From: Oerskovia jenensis
GTDB taxonomy: Bacteria; Actinomycetota; Actinomycetes; Actinomycetales; Cellulomonadaceae
Direction: 5' to 3'
Assembly (NCBI RefSeq): GCF_016907235.1
Contig: NZ_JAFBBO010000001.1
Location: 3,348,001 to 3,412,000 of the forward strand
Length of the DNA stretch: 64,000 nucleotides
Position numbers and translations under genes: made by a program. Shown piece after piece: positions 44,899 through 53,632 of the stretch (positions are counted from its first letter, which is position 1; each line of letters starts with the position of its first letter). The notes under the pieces are model-generated. The model did not search any database. It worked only from the letters and a program-made list of their open reading frames with translations, and was not told the DNA's origin.

Positions 44899-44949
44899 GG
44901 CCTCCAACAAATCTCGACCCATCTCATGGGTACTGACTTGTTGGACAGA
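44899..44949. repeat. 51-bp repeat flanking the AbiE-like island, copy 2 (probable promoter/operator)
   Basis: Same orientation as copy 1, 47 of 51 identical. On the reverse strand it carries TCCAACAA and TTGTTGGA as an inverted pair around CCCAT-gag-ATGGG, followed by GGAGG and the GTG of the regulator gene, so it probably holds the operon's operator and ribosome site. Confidence 0.75.
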
Positions 44950-45202
44950 CTACGGCTAACCTGGTAATAGCGCTAGCTTGCTCGCGCGAGCGCAGCTGCC
45001 CATGAACAGGGCCACCCTGCCATCCCGTCACGGCAACGGCCGAGCGACGGTCCCCACGGTCCGCGGCCGGCTGATCGGATCGGATGAAGCCCGCTGGACC
45101 AGGAGCGCGCCTGGAGCATACTGCCGATGAGACCCATGCGACTGGCCACATCTGGCCGGGCGCGCCACCATGCCCCACGCCATCCGATCGGGATCGCCCG
45201 CG

Positions 45203-46459
45203 TCAACTCTCCTCGCGCCGCTCGACAGACGCCTCCGGCGCCCGGTCCCGCGTCGCCACCACACGCCCCGCGAACTCCTCGACCGCCGTGACGACCGCGT
45301 CGAACCGCACCGAGTGGAACAGGTCGAACCCGTGCTGCGCGCCGGGGAGCTCGGCGTACACGACCGGGCCGGCCGAGACCTCGCGAAGGTCCGCGACGAA
45401 CCGCCGTGCACCTTCGACGGCGACCAGGGTGTCCTGGTCGCCGTGCACGACGAGGAACGGCGGAGCGTCGGAGCGCAGGTAGTCCCCGGGCGCCGACTCG
45501 ACGCCCCGGTCGCGGCCGCTCCCGTAGTACTCGCCGAAGTAGCCGTAGAGGCACACCACCCCGGCGACGGACGTGTCGGAGTCCTCGAAGCCGGGCTGGA
45601 ACCGCGGGTCGCCGGGCGTCAGGGCCGCGAGCGACGCGAGGTGCGCGCCCGCCGAGCTGCCCGCGACGAGGACGCGGTGCGGGTCGGCCCCGTACGCAGC
45701 ACCGCGGGCCTGGACCCAGGCCAGCACCCTCTTGGCGTCGACCAGGTGGCCGGGGAAGTTCGTCGTCGGGCGCAGGCCGTAGTTCGCGCTCACGCACACC
45801 CACCCCTGGCTCGCGAGGTGCGAGAGCATCGCGCGGGCCTCGAGCTCCTTGCGCCCGCTCACGTACCCGCCGCCGTGGAAGTAGACGAGCGTGGGGCCGT
45901 CGGCCGGGCGGGACCGGGGGCGGTAGACGTCGAGCCGGTGCTCGCGGCCGCGTGAGTCACGGTTGCCCACTTCCTCGCTACCGCCCCCGCCGACCTCGCC
46001 GCCCCCGCCGCCCCCGCCGTGCTCGTCCGCGCCGTACAGCAGGTCGGCCAGGCGTTCGACGTCGCGTCGTCGCACCGCGAACGGGGCCAGGAGGATCCGC
46101 GTCCAGGGCAGTCCGCGGGTGGTGACGCGCCCTGGCCGTGTGCGGAGACCGTCGACCAGGGCGCGGTCGAGCGCGGGCACCGCCAGCAGGCCGCGCCGGG
46201 CGACGACGAGCAGGCCGAACGCCGTCAGGACGGCCAGGGCGAGCCCGACGCGTCCACCCGTCGACCCCAGGTCTCCTTCGGCGAGCGCCCAGGCGGTCAC
46301 GGCCCCCAGGACGAGCAGCAGGGCGAACGGTTGCTCGTTGACGAGGACGCTCATCCGGAAGCTGAGCCGTCCCAGGCGCGGAGGCCGCCGGGCCGGGCTC
46401 AGCGAAGCGGTCGTGCAGCACGCGACGAGCAGGACGGGGACCAGATACCCGATCGGCAT
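45203..46459 (-). CDS. membrane-anchored alpha/beta-hydrolase (HSL-type esterase)
   Basis: 418 residues. The first 140 residues hold about three transmembrane helices (IGYLVPVLLVACCTTA, FALLLVLGAVTAWALAE, VGLALAVLTAFGLLVVARRG) and a Gly-rich linker. The catalytic domain has the oxyanion motif VYFHGGGYVSG, the nucleophile elbow VAGSSAGAHLAS, Asp in VHGDQDTLV and His in GAQHGFDLF. HSL-type carboxylesterases act on short acyl esters. ATG 46459 follows GAAGGAG. The helices suggest an active site at the outer face or embedded next to the membrane; the substrate is unknown. Confidence 0.86.
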   Translation of the reverse strand: MPIGYLVPVLLVACCTTASLSPARRPPRLGRLSFRMSVLVNEQPFALLLVLGAVTAWALAEGDLGSTGGRVGLALAVLTAFGLLVVARRGLLAVPALDRALVDGLRTRPGRVTTRGLPWTRILLAPFAVRRRDVERLADLLYGADEHGGGGGGGEVGGGGSEEVGNRDSRGREHRLDVYRPRSRPADGPTLVYFHGGGYVSGRKELEARAMLSHLASQGWVCVSANYGLRPTTNFPGHLVDAKRVLAWVQARGAAYGADPHRVLVAGSSAGAHLASLAALTPGDPRFQPGFEDSDTSVAGVVCLYGYFGEYYGSGRDRGVESAPGDYLRSDAPPFLVVHGDQDTLVAVEGARRFVADLREVSAGPVVYAELPGAQHGFDLFHSVRFDAVVTAVEEFAGRVVATRDRAPEASVERREES

Positions 46460-47247
46460 GGTGGCTCCTTCGCTGCCGGTGGGCGCGACGCCCCCTGGTC
46501 CCGGTCTACACCGGTGCGCGCGGTGGTGCGCGCCGGGCCGGTCGGTCCTGGCGCGGGGTGCAGTGGTTTCCGCACGACGGTCGAAAGGCGCGCGAGGCAG
46601 GGGTGAAAGGCCCGTCGCGGGCTTGGGCAAGGCCCGAGAATGCCGACTCCACGACGAGCGCCGCACCCGGCGCATAAGTAGTTGAAAACCGTACTGAATT
46701 CTCGGAGGTCTGGCCCTGTGCTCGGGCGGTCGACGGGGGATCGGCCCCGGGTGATGTTTCGTCGACCAGACCTTTGTCCGCGATTCCCTGAGCGCCCTCT
46801 GCCTGGGGTGCGGACGCTGGTCGCCGCGCCCCCGGCGCCCCGAGCGGGTGGTGAGAGACCTGGCGAGGCGACCGGCGCCTCGCGGGGCGGACCTGCACGG
46901 CACGAGAAGGGGGGGCGGGTGAGGCGGCATCGGAATACCCGCGACGTCTGTGCGGAATTGCTCCCGGGGTGCGGGCGACGCGACCCCGTGAACGACCGGG
47001 CTGAATTTCCCGAGAAGACGCACGGCGCATTTCGCGCACGTCACGACGAGGTCTTTTCCGTGTCCCGTAGCAATGCCCCGAGCGCACGCACCACCCGTCC
47101 CCTCCCGGCATTCGACAACCCCTCGTCCATCTGCTGATCGCGACCCGTCCGCGAGACGCCCCACCGGCGGGTCCAGCCTCATGGCCCCCTCTAGGCTGAA
47201 GGGGCTTCCGGGGATGGCCGGGGGCCATCGCCGGAAGGGCACCACGC
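46460..47247. other. 788-bp intergenic stretch with structured segments
   Basis: No convincing gene: open frames on both strands lack ribosome sites and recognisable domains. An AT-richer patch (46674-46700) precedes a stem-loop at 46706-46773, where AGGTCT pairs with AGACCT and GGTCGACG with CGTCGACC. CCGAGAAT (46631-46638) and ATTCTCGG (46698-46705) form another inverted pair. Close to the VKOR gene, TAGGCT and a small hairpin form its likely promoter and leader. Confidence 0.5.
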
Positions 47248-47892
47248 ATGAGCGACGTTCCGCACGACGACCAGATCTTCGAGCCGTCGAGCATCAAGGG
47301 GTTCCGGCACAGCAGGCAGTGGGTGTTCGGCACCATGCTGGTCTCGGCGCTGATCAGCCTGACGGCCTCGTTCGTCCTGTCCTACGACGCGGTCCTGCTC
47401 GCGGCGAACCCCGCTGCGGAGCTCTCGTGCAACGTCAACGAGGTCCTGTCCTGCGGGGCCGTCGGCGTCGCGTGGCAGTCGTCGTTGTTCGGCTTCCCCA
47501 ACGCGTTCCTGGGGCTGATCGCCGAACCCGTGGTCATCACGATCGCGGTCGCGAGCCTTGGTGGGGTGCGGTTCCCGCGCTGGTTCATGTTCTCGGCGCA
47601 GGTCGTGTACGCCCTGGGGCTGATCTTCGCCTACTGGCTCTTCTACCAGTCGATGTTCGTGATCGGTGCGCTGTGCCCGTGGTGCCTGCTGGTCACGCTC
47701 TCGACGACGCTCGTCTTCATGACGCTGCTGCACTGGAACATCATCGAGGGCAACCTGTACCTGCCGGCGAAGGCGCAGGAGCGTGCGCTGGCGTTCGTCC
47801 GGGCGGACGCGGACGTGTTCCTGACCGCGACGTGGGTCGTCCTGATGATCGCGGGCGTCCTGCTCAAGCACGGGTCCAAGATCTTCGGCTGA
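47248..47892 (+). CDS. vitamin K epoxide reductase family (VKOR) protein
   Basis: 214 residues with about five transmembrane helices. The quinone-proximal active-site pair is in IGALCPWCLLVT (CxxC), and the loop cysteines are in LSCNVNEVLSCGAVG. Bacterial VKOR replaces DsbB and re-oxidises DsbA-like thioredoxins, using menaquinone, so that secreted proteins form disulphides. In actinobacteria it is the main route for this. ATG 47248 follows AGGG. Single gene, followed by two hairpins. The GH6 protein and the penicillin-acylase-like protein in this window are plausible disulphide-containing clients. Confidence 0.9.
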   Translation: MSDVPHDDQIFEPSSIKGFRHSRQWVFGTMLVSALISLTASFVLSYDAVLLAANPAAELSCNVNEVLSCGAVGVAWQSSLFGFPNAFLGLIAEPVVITIAVASLGGVRFPRWFMFSAQVVYALGLIFAYWLFYQSMFVIGALCPWCLLVTLSTTLVFMTLLHWNIIEGNLYLPAKAQERALAFVRADADVFLTATWVVLMIAGVLLKHGSKIFG

Positions 47893-47907
47893 GCGTCCGC
47901 GCCCGGT

Positions 47908-47931
47908 GGGCAGGGGGGATCTTCCCTGCCC
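47908..47931 (+). terminator. hairpin terminator after VKOR
   Basis: GGGCAGGG pairs with CCCTGCCC across an 8-base loop, 16 bases after the stop. Confidence 0.7.
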
Positions 47932-47950
47932 GACGGCGCCGCTCACCTCG

Positions 47951-47978
47951 CGGCCACGCCTCGTCCGGGGCGTGGCCG
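47951..47978. terminator. second hairpin after VKOR
   Basis: CGGCCACGCC (47951-47960) pairs perfectly with 47969-47978 around an 8-base loop. Confidence 0.6.
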
Positions 47979-48100
47979 TGCTGCGTCCGGGGTGCCGTGC
48001 GGGAGGACGGGGGTGACGTGCCGACCGGTCGTCCACGAACAATCGACCACATCGAACTGGACGCTTGTCCACGTCGGTGGGGCCGAACTCGCGGCCACAT

Positions 48101-48177
48101 TTGACGAATGCGCGCAGACCTTGCAGAATCATCTCTGACGGTGCGTATCGCCTGCCCCCTGCGCGGTGCGCACCGTC
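48101..48177 (+). promoter_or_regulatory. orphan promoter followed by a hairpin
   Basis: TTGACG (48101-48106) and CAGAAT (48124-48129) with a 17-base spacer are followed by GACGGTGCG (48137-48145) pairing with CGCACCGTC (48169-48177). No gene starts within 160 bases. It may drive a small RNA or an additional leader of the helicase-like gene. Confidence 0.4.
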
Positions 48178-48334
48178 CTCAAACTCTCGGCCCTCCCCAC
48201 GGCGCAACGGTGCGCGTGAGGCTGCAGGAGCCGGACCCCCTCGAAAGCCCCCCGCACCCTGGTCGTCGTCCCCGTGATCGACCAGAAGTCGCCGCTCACG
48301 GCGTGCCGGTCCCCGATCCGACCGACCCGGCGGT

Positions 48335-48340
48335 TAGCGT
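48335..48340 (+). promoter_or_regulatory. -10 element for the helicase-like gene
   Basis: TAGCGT ends 6 bases before the GTG at 48347. Confidence 0.45.
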
Positions 48341-48346
48341 GCGAGA

Positions 48347-51300
48347 GTGAATGCTGCCGCCCGCCACCCATCTGCCCGCGAGACCGTGGCCGATCCCGCC
48401 CGGCTGCTCACCGACCAGGAGACGCACGAGCGTGCCGTCCGAGGTGCCGCTCCGGCCTCCGAGGACTCGGCGTCGCTCGGCAGGCCCACCCTCGTCGAGG
48501 CGCCGACCACGGCCGAGCTCGTCGAGGACGCCGTCAGTTCGTGGCGTGCCTCGCTCGTCGAGCTCGCAGGCGGGTCGTCGCTCGCCGACATCGGTCTGCT
48601 CGGCGACGCGGTCGTCGACCTCACCGCGGCCCACCCCTCGGGGGTGGCGCAGCTCTTCGCCGGGCGCCCGACACGACTGTCCAACCTCTTCCGCGAGGGC
48701 GCGTCGCTCCCTGCCGCACGACGCCGCGCACGCGCGGTCGTCGTCCGCTCGCAGGAGCACGCCCAGCGGTACGGCGTCGCACCGACCTATCTCGCGATCG
48801 GCGTCACGACCTGGACCGAGGGCGAACCCTCCCGTCTCCCGACCGACGACGTGGCCGCCCTCGCGCACGTCGCGGGAACCACGTACAGCAGGACCATCGA
48901 CGGCGCCACGGGCCTGCCCGCGGGCCCCACGGACCCGACCGACCCGACGCAGACCGGGACCGCCACCTCCCCGGCGGGCGGCGCCGTCGGGCAGGGGGAA
49001 GGGCCCGCGCGTGACGGCGCCGAGGGCACCGACGGCGAGCCGGTGCTCCCGCGCACCGTGCGCGCCCCCGTCCTGCTGCGCCCCCTGACGCTCACCCCGC
49101 GCGGCGACAGCGAGACCGACTACGACCTCACGCTCGAGCCGACCGTCGAGATCAACCCCGTCCTGGCCCGCACGCTGCGCGCCCACGGCGGGCTGATCGA
49201 CCCCGTGACGCTCGCGCGCAGCGCGTTCACCCCGGCGGGCTTCGACCCCTCGGACGCCCTGGCCCGCATCACGGCCGTGGGCAAGGCCGTCCTGGGCGAC
49301 TTCGAGCTCGCGCAGCGGGTCCTCGTCGGGACGTTCGTCCACCCGGGCCAGGTCCTCGTCGACGACCTCGACGAGCTCGCGGCGGGCCTCGAACGGCACG
49401 AGGTCGTCGCGGCCCTCGCCGGGTCCGAGGAGGCCGCTGCCGCGCTCGCGCGCGATCTCCCCGCCCCGCGAGCAGGCGATGCCGACCCCACCCAGGAGCG
49501 GGGCGTGGGAGACCTCGATCCCGCGCAGCGCCACGTCATCGACGCCCTCGCCACCGGCAGCCACCTGTTCGTCGACGCACCCCCCGGGGCCGACACCGCA
49601 GGCACCATCGCCGCCGTCGTCGCCGAGGCCGCGGCGAGCGGCCGGAGCATCCTCTACGTCCCCGGTCACCGCCGCTCCGCGGAGACGCTCGCGAACCGCC
49701 TGACCGCGCTGGGTCTCGACGGGCTGCTGCTCGACATCGCCCCCGAACCCACGTGGCGGACCACGGCCTCCCACCGTCTGCTGGGGGCCATGGCCGCCGA
49801 GGCGGAGACGGTGGACAGCGACGCCGTCGCGCGGGTCCGTGACGGGCTCCTCGGCGCGCGCGCCCAGCTCTCGGGCTACATCGAGTCCTTGCACCTCGTG
49901 CGCGAACCCTGGGGCGTGTCCGCCTACGCCGCGCTCCAGGCCCTCGCCCGGCTCACCGCGCAGCGCCCGGCGCCCGGCACGACCGTCCGCCTGGGACCCG
50001 AGGTCACGATCCGCATCGGCGCCGAGCGCAGGGTCGAGCTCTCGACCCGCCTGGTGCGCGCGGCCGAGGTCGGGGCCTTCACGCTCCGCTCGACGTCGAC
50101 GCCCTGGTTCGGTGCCGACATCACGAGCGCCGAGAACGCGCAGGACGCCCTGCTCCGCGTCGAGCGGTTGTCGGGGCAGACCCTGCCGCAGCTCCGTGAG
50201 CAGGTGGCGTCGGTCGCGACGACGACGGGGCTCACGCCCGCCACGACCGTCCGCCAGTGGGGCGACCAGCTCCGCATGCTCGGCGGGATGCGGGGCACGC
50301 TCGACGCGTTCCAGCCCATGATCTTCGAGCGCACCGCGACCGATCTCGTCGAGGCGACCGGCACGCGCGAGTGGCGCGCCGAGAACGGCATCGACATGGG
50401 CTGGGCCCTCCGTCGGCGCCTGCGCCGGCAGGCCAAGGACATGCTCCGCCCCGGTGTCCGGGTCCCCGACCTGCACGCCGCGCTCATCCAGGTCCAGGCG
50501 CAGCGCGCCGTCTGGCAGGCGCAGTGCCCGCGCGGCGGGTGGCCGACCCTCCCCGAGGGGCTCGCCGCGATCGAGGACACCTACGAGGCCGTCCGGATCG
50601 ACCTCGAGTACCTCGACCCCGTGCTCGCCACGACCCCTGTCGGGTCCGACCTGCTCGACCTGCCCATCGCGGAGCTGGCCGCCCGGCTCGCGAGCCTCGG
50701 CGAGGACCAGGAGGCCCTCGAGAACCTGCCCGCGCGCACGTCGGCGCTGCGAACCCTGCGTGACGAGGGCCTCGGCGACCTGCTCGACGACCTCTCGGCG
50801 CGCCGCGTCGAGCCCGAGCTGGTGGGAGCCGAGCTCGACCTCGCCTGGTGGAGCTCGGTCTTCGAGCAGATCCTCGCGCAGGACCCGGCGCTCGCCGGCC
50901 AGGACGGCGCGGGTCTCGAAGCCCTGGCCCGCCGGTTCCGCGACCTCGACCGCACGCACGTCGCGGCACTCTCGGCCCCCGTCCGGCTCGCGGTGCGTGA
51001 GCACCTCGGGGCCGCGATGCGTGACCACCGCACCGAGGCCGAGGCGCTGTTCACCGAGCTCCTCGAGGGACGGATGACGAGCCTGCGCGACGCCCACGAG
51101 CGCTACCCCGAGGTGCTGCGGCGCCTGCGGCCGTGCGTCGTCGCGTCCCCGACCCTGGTGCCGCACCTGTTCACCCCCACGCGCACCGTCGACCTCGTGA
51201 TCCTCGACGCGGCCCAGCACATCCCGGTCGAGCTGGTCCTGTCGTCGCTGGCTCGAGGGCGTCAGGTCGTCGTGTTCGGAGACCCGCGGGCGGCCTCGGG

Positions 51301-52450
51301 CTCGACCGTGGGCGAGCTCGCGGCGATCCTGCCGACCGTCGCCCTGTCCGCGGGCGGCACGCGGCGCGACCCCTACCTCACGGCCTTCCTCGCCGCGCAC
51401 GGCTACGAGGGCGTGCTGCGCCCCAGCCCGCTGCCCCGCGCGGAGCCGCTCGTCCACCTCGACCTGGTCGACGGCGCAGGCATGCCCGACCCCGCCTCCG
51501 GTGCCGTCGAGAGCACGCAGGCCGAGGTCGACCGCGTCGTGGAGATCGCGATCGAGCACGCCATGACACGACCCGAGGAATCGCTCGCGATCGTCACCGT
51601 GAGCTCGGTGCATGCCGACCGCATCCGCGACGCGCTGCTGGGCGAGGTCCGCCAGAACCCGGCCCTGGCCGTGTTCTTCTCGGGCGCTCGCGCCGAACCC
51701 GTCGTGGTCGCCGAGGTCTCGGGAGTCGCCGGGCTCAGCCGGGACGCGATCGTCCTGTCGATCGGCTACGGCCGGACCCCGCACGGTCGCGTGCTGCACC
51801 GCTTCGGTGTCCTGAACGCCCCGGGTGGCGACGCGATGCTCCTCGACACCCTGGGCTCGACGCGCCGACGCCTGCACGTCGTCACGTGCTTCACCGCGTC
51901 CGACCTCGACCCCGAGCGCCTGCGCGGGCACGGAGCCAAGCTCCTCGCGGAGGTCCTCGACCTCGCCGAGCAGCGCAGCGGCCGTGCCGACCAGGTCACG
52001 CTCGGCAACGGCGTGGACGTGGGCGGCAACCCCGACCGGCTCGTGATCGACCTCGCCGAGCGCCTGTGGCGCGCGGGGCTCGTGGTCGAGACCGACTACG
52101 GCGTCGCAGGTGGCGACCGGATCCCCCTGGTCGTCGGTCACCCCGACATCCCGGGCGAGCTCCTCGTCGCGGTCCTGACCGACGACGACGCCTACGTCTC
52201 CGAGCGCAGCGTGCGCGTGCGCGACCGTCAGCTCGCCGAGCGCCTCGAGCGCACCGGCTGGGTCGTCGCGCAGGTGTGGTCCGCTGCGGCCTTCCTCGAC
52301 CCCGCGAAGGAGGCCGAGCGCATCCGCCGCGTCGTCCAGGCGGTCCGCGACGCACGGCTGCCCGAGCTCGGTGGGATCGCGCAGACGGGTGGTCGCGACC
52401 GCATCGTCGTCGTGCCGACGGTCGCGGACGACGAGTTCGGGACGGACTGA
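48347..52450 (+). CDS. very large degenerate SF1 helicase-like protein with a C-terminal REase-fold domain
   Basis: 1367 residues. The order follows DUF4011-type SF1 helicases: an N-terminal DUF4011-like region, motif I near residue 408, Walker B near 951, motif III (VVFGDPRAASG) near 977, motif VI (GSTRRRLHVVTCF) near 1170, and a C-terminal nuclease-fold domain of the MTES_1575 kind (about 1229-1335, DAYVSERSVRVRDRQLAERL). The ATPase motifs are altered: the usual GPPGTGKS is APPGADTA, losing the lysine, and Walker B is VILDAAQH instead of DE. ATP hydrolysis is therefore unlikely. GTG 48347 is 6 bases after a -10 box. Downstream is a small co-oriented gene. Function unknown. Confidence 0.75.
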   Translation: MNAAARHPSARETVADPARLLTDQETHERAVRGAAPASEDSASLGRPTLVEAPTTAELVEDAVSSWRASLVELAGGSSLADIGLLGDAVVDLTAAHPSGVAQLFAGRPTRLSNLFREGASLPAARRRARAVVVRSQEHAQRYGVAPTYLAIGVTTWTEGEPSRLPTDDVAALAHVAGTTYSRTIDGATGLPAGPTDPTDPTQTGTATSPAGGAVGQGEGPARDGAEGTDGEPVLPRTVRAPVLLRPLTLTPRGDSETDYDLTLEPTVEINPVLARTLRAHGGLIDPVTLARSAFTPAGFDPSDALARITAVGKAVLGDFELAQRVLVGTFVHPGQVLVDDLDELAAGLERHEVVAALAGSEEAAAALARDLPAPRAGDADPTQERGVGDLDPAQRHVIDALATGSHLFVDAPPGADTAGTIAAVVAEAAASGRSILYVPGHRRSAETLANRLTALGLDGLLLDIAPEPTWRTTASHRLLGAMAAEAETVDSDAVARVRDGLLGARAQLSGYIESLHLVREPWGVSAYAALQALARLTAQRPAPGTTVRLGPEVTIRIGAERRVELSTRLVRAAEVGAFTLRSTSTPWFGADITSAENAQDALLRVERLSGQTLPQLREQVASVATTTGLTPATTVRQWGDQLRMLGGMRGTLDAFQPMIFERTATDLVEATGTREWRAENGIDMGWALRRRLRRQAKDMLRPGVRVPDLHAALIQVQAQRAVWQAQCPRGGWPTLPEGLAAIEDTYEAVRIDLEYLDPVLATTPVGSDLLDLPIAELAARLASLGEDQEALENLPARTSALRTLRDEGLGDLLDDLSARRVEPELVGAELDLAWWSSVFEQILAQDPALAGQDGAGLEALARRFRDLDRTHVAALSAPVRLAVREHLGAAMRDHRTEAEALFTELLEGRMTSLRDAHERYPEVLRRLRPCVVASPTLVPHLFTPTRTVDLVILDAAQHIPVELVLSSLARGRQVVVFGDPRAASGSTVGELAAILPTVALSAGGTRRDPYLTAFLAAHGYEGVLRPSPLPRAEPLVHLDLVDGAGMPDPASGAVESTQAEVDRVVEIAIEHAMTRPEESLAIVTVSSVHADRIRDALLGEVRQNPALAVFFSGARAEPVVVAEVSGVAGLSRDAIVLSIGYGRTPHGRVLHRFGVLNAPGGDAMLLDTLGSTRRRLHVVTCFTASDLDPERLRGHGAKLLAEVLDLAEQRSGRADQVTLGNGVDVGGNPDRLVIDLAERLWRAGLVVETDYGVAGGDRIPLVVGHPDIPGELLVAVLTDDDAYVSERSVRVRDRQLAERLERTGWVVAQVWSAAAFLDPAKEAERIRRVVQAVRDARLPELGGIAQTGGRDRIVVVPTVADDEFGTD

Positions 52451-52537
52451 CGGGCGAAGCCCTTGCCCGAGACGGGGTGGGGGCCCGCTCGCCGCGTCCG
52501 CGGCAGAGAGCCGGCCGGGGCGCCGGGAGAGCGCTGA

Positions 52538-52543
52538 GAGAAT
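52538..52543 (+). promoter_or_regulatory. possible -10 element for the 94-residue gene
   Basis: GAGAAT ends 6 bases before the GTG at 52550. It is a poor match to TANNNT but at the same spacing as other leaderless genes here. Confidence 0.35.
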
Positions 52544-52549
52544 GGGGAC

Positions 52550-52834
52550 GTGACCCCCGCCGACCCGGCCCCCCGCTCCGACGACTCCGCGCCCGTGGAC
52601 CCGATCCGGGCGGAGCGGACCACGCCCGCCCCGCCCGCCGCGCCGGCGGCCGGCGAGCCCACCGCCCCCAGGCGTCGTTCGCGTCGTGTCGTGCGCCCGG
52701 GGACCGAGCAGGCGGGCGTCGCGGGCCTGGGGTCCGACGACGACGCGGCGGTCTGGGGAGACGTCCGTCCGGGGGCGTCGACCGACAGCCACGACGCCGA
52801 GCTCCTGCGCGACGTCCCGCCGCACTGGTCCTGA
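52550..52834 (+). CDS. small hypothetical protein, basic and disordered
   Basis: 94 residues. Pro/Ala-rich first half, basic patch PRRRSRRVVRPGTEQ, then an acidic end with the motif DDDAAVWGDVRPG and a C-terminal DAELLRDVPPHW. Codon bias is typical of the genome, and the short motif-like end (RDVPPHW) suggests a conserved interaction peptide. It starts 99 bases after the helicase-like gene. No family recognised. Confidence 0.6.
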   Translation: MTPADPAPRSDDSAPVDPIRAERTTPAPPAAPAAGEPTAPRRRSRRVVRPGTEQAGVAGLGSDDDAAVWGDVRPGASTDSHDAELLRDVPPHWS

Positions 52835-53084
52835 GCAACAAGGGGACTGGCGGGCCTCCTCGCCGCGGGCCACTGACAGCCTGAGGTGAGAGGCCCGTCC
52901 CCGGTCTGCCACGCTCGACTCCCGTTCCGCAGGGCCCCCGGAAGCCTCGCGACGCCATCTGGCTCGCGGGTCCCGGTGCGATCGGCCGCCGTCGCGCTCG
53001 TGCATCGTGCCGGCGTTGCTCGTGCGTTGCTCCGGCGCGGGGATGGACCCCTTGCTGCGGCTCGCGGTGTACGGCACTGCGAAT

Positions 53085-53120
53085 GACGAACGCCCCGCCG
53101 GAGGAGGCGGGGCGTTCGTC
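53085..53120 (-). terminator. hairpin terminator after mscL
   Basis: GACGAACGCCCCGCC (53085-53099) pairs perfectly with 53106-53120 around a 6-base loop, just past the mscL stop. The rest of 52835-53137 holds no recognisable gene. Confidence 0.85.
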
Positions 53121-53137
53121 GGAAGGCGAGTGAGAGG

Positions 53138-53632
53138 TCAGCGGCCGCTGAGACCGTCGGTGGGGCCTCCGAACGGGCCGGTGCCTGTCGCAGGGCCCGC
53201 GGGACCGGCACCGGGCGCGCTCTGCGCCGCGAGCAGGTCGCGGATCTCCTGGAGGACCAGGACGTCCTCGGCCGGGGCCGCGGGGGCGGCCTCCTCACCC
53301 TTCTTGCGGCGGGCCGCCAGGTGGTTCATGGGCAGCACGATGACGAAGTAGAGGGCTGCGGCGACGATCAGGAACTGCAGCAGAGCATTGAGGATGCCCC
53401 CCACGGAGAGGACCGAGGCGGGGACGCCGTCGTGGGCGCCCCGGAGGGTGATGTCCCAGAGGCTGGAGATGTCGGGCTTGCCGAAGATCGCCCCGATGAG
53501 CGGGTTGATGAGGAAGTCGACGATCGCCGTGACGAGCTGGGAGAACGCAGCACCGATCACGACACCGACCGCGAGGTCGATCGCGTTGCCGCGGAGCACG
53601 AAGTCCTTGAAGCCGTTGATGACGTTCTTCAT
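53138..53632 (-). CDS. mscL: large-conductance mechanosensitive channel
   Basis: 164 residues. N-terminal amphipathic helix and first transmembrane helix MKNVINGFKDFVLRGNAIDLAVGVVIG with the gate residues, the TM1/loop sequence AAFSQLVTAIVDFLINPLIG, TM2 (ILNALLQFLIVAAALYFVIVLPM) and the C-terminal basic RRKK followed by helix DVLVLQEIRDLLAAQ. The pore opens under membrane tension to release solutes in osmotic downshock. The long Pro/Gly tail beyond the helix is specific to this lineage. ATG 53632 has AAAGGA upstream. Protein pentamerises in the inner membrane. Confidence 0.94.
   Translation of the reverse strand: MKNVINGFKDFVLRGNAIDLAVGVVIGAAFSQLVTAIVDFLINPLIGAIFGKPDISSLWDITLRGAHDGVPASVLSVGGILNALLQFLIVAAALYFVIVLPMNHLAARRKKGEEAAPAAPAEDVLVLQEIRDLLAAQSAPGAGPAGPATGTGPFGGPTDGLSGR

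Noticed and set aside
42702-44949. Classical tRNA attachment site for the AbiE-like island
   Set aside because: The flanking repeats do not contain the tRNA-Arg 3' end, and no integrase is seen.
46682-47137. Forward open frame of 151 codons before the VKOR gene
   Set aside because: No ribosome site; Arg/Pro-rich composition without motif; it crosses the stem-loop region, which looks non-coding.
48296-53077. Very long reverse-strand open frame (about 1590 codons)
   Set aside because: It mirrors the helicase-like gene and its neighbours; in DNA this GC-rich the opposite strand stays open by codon bias. It has low-complexity Arg/Gly/Val/Asp composition and no domain.
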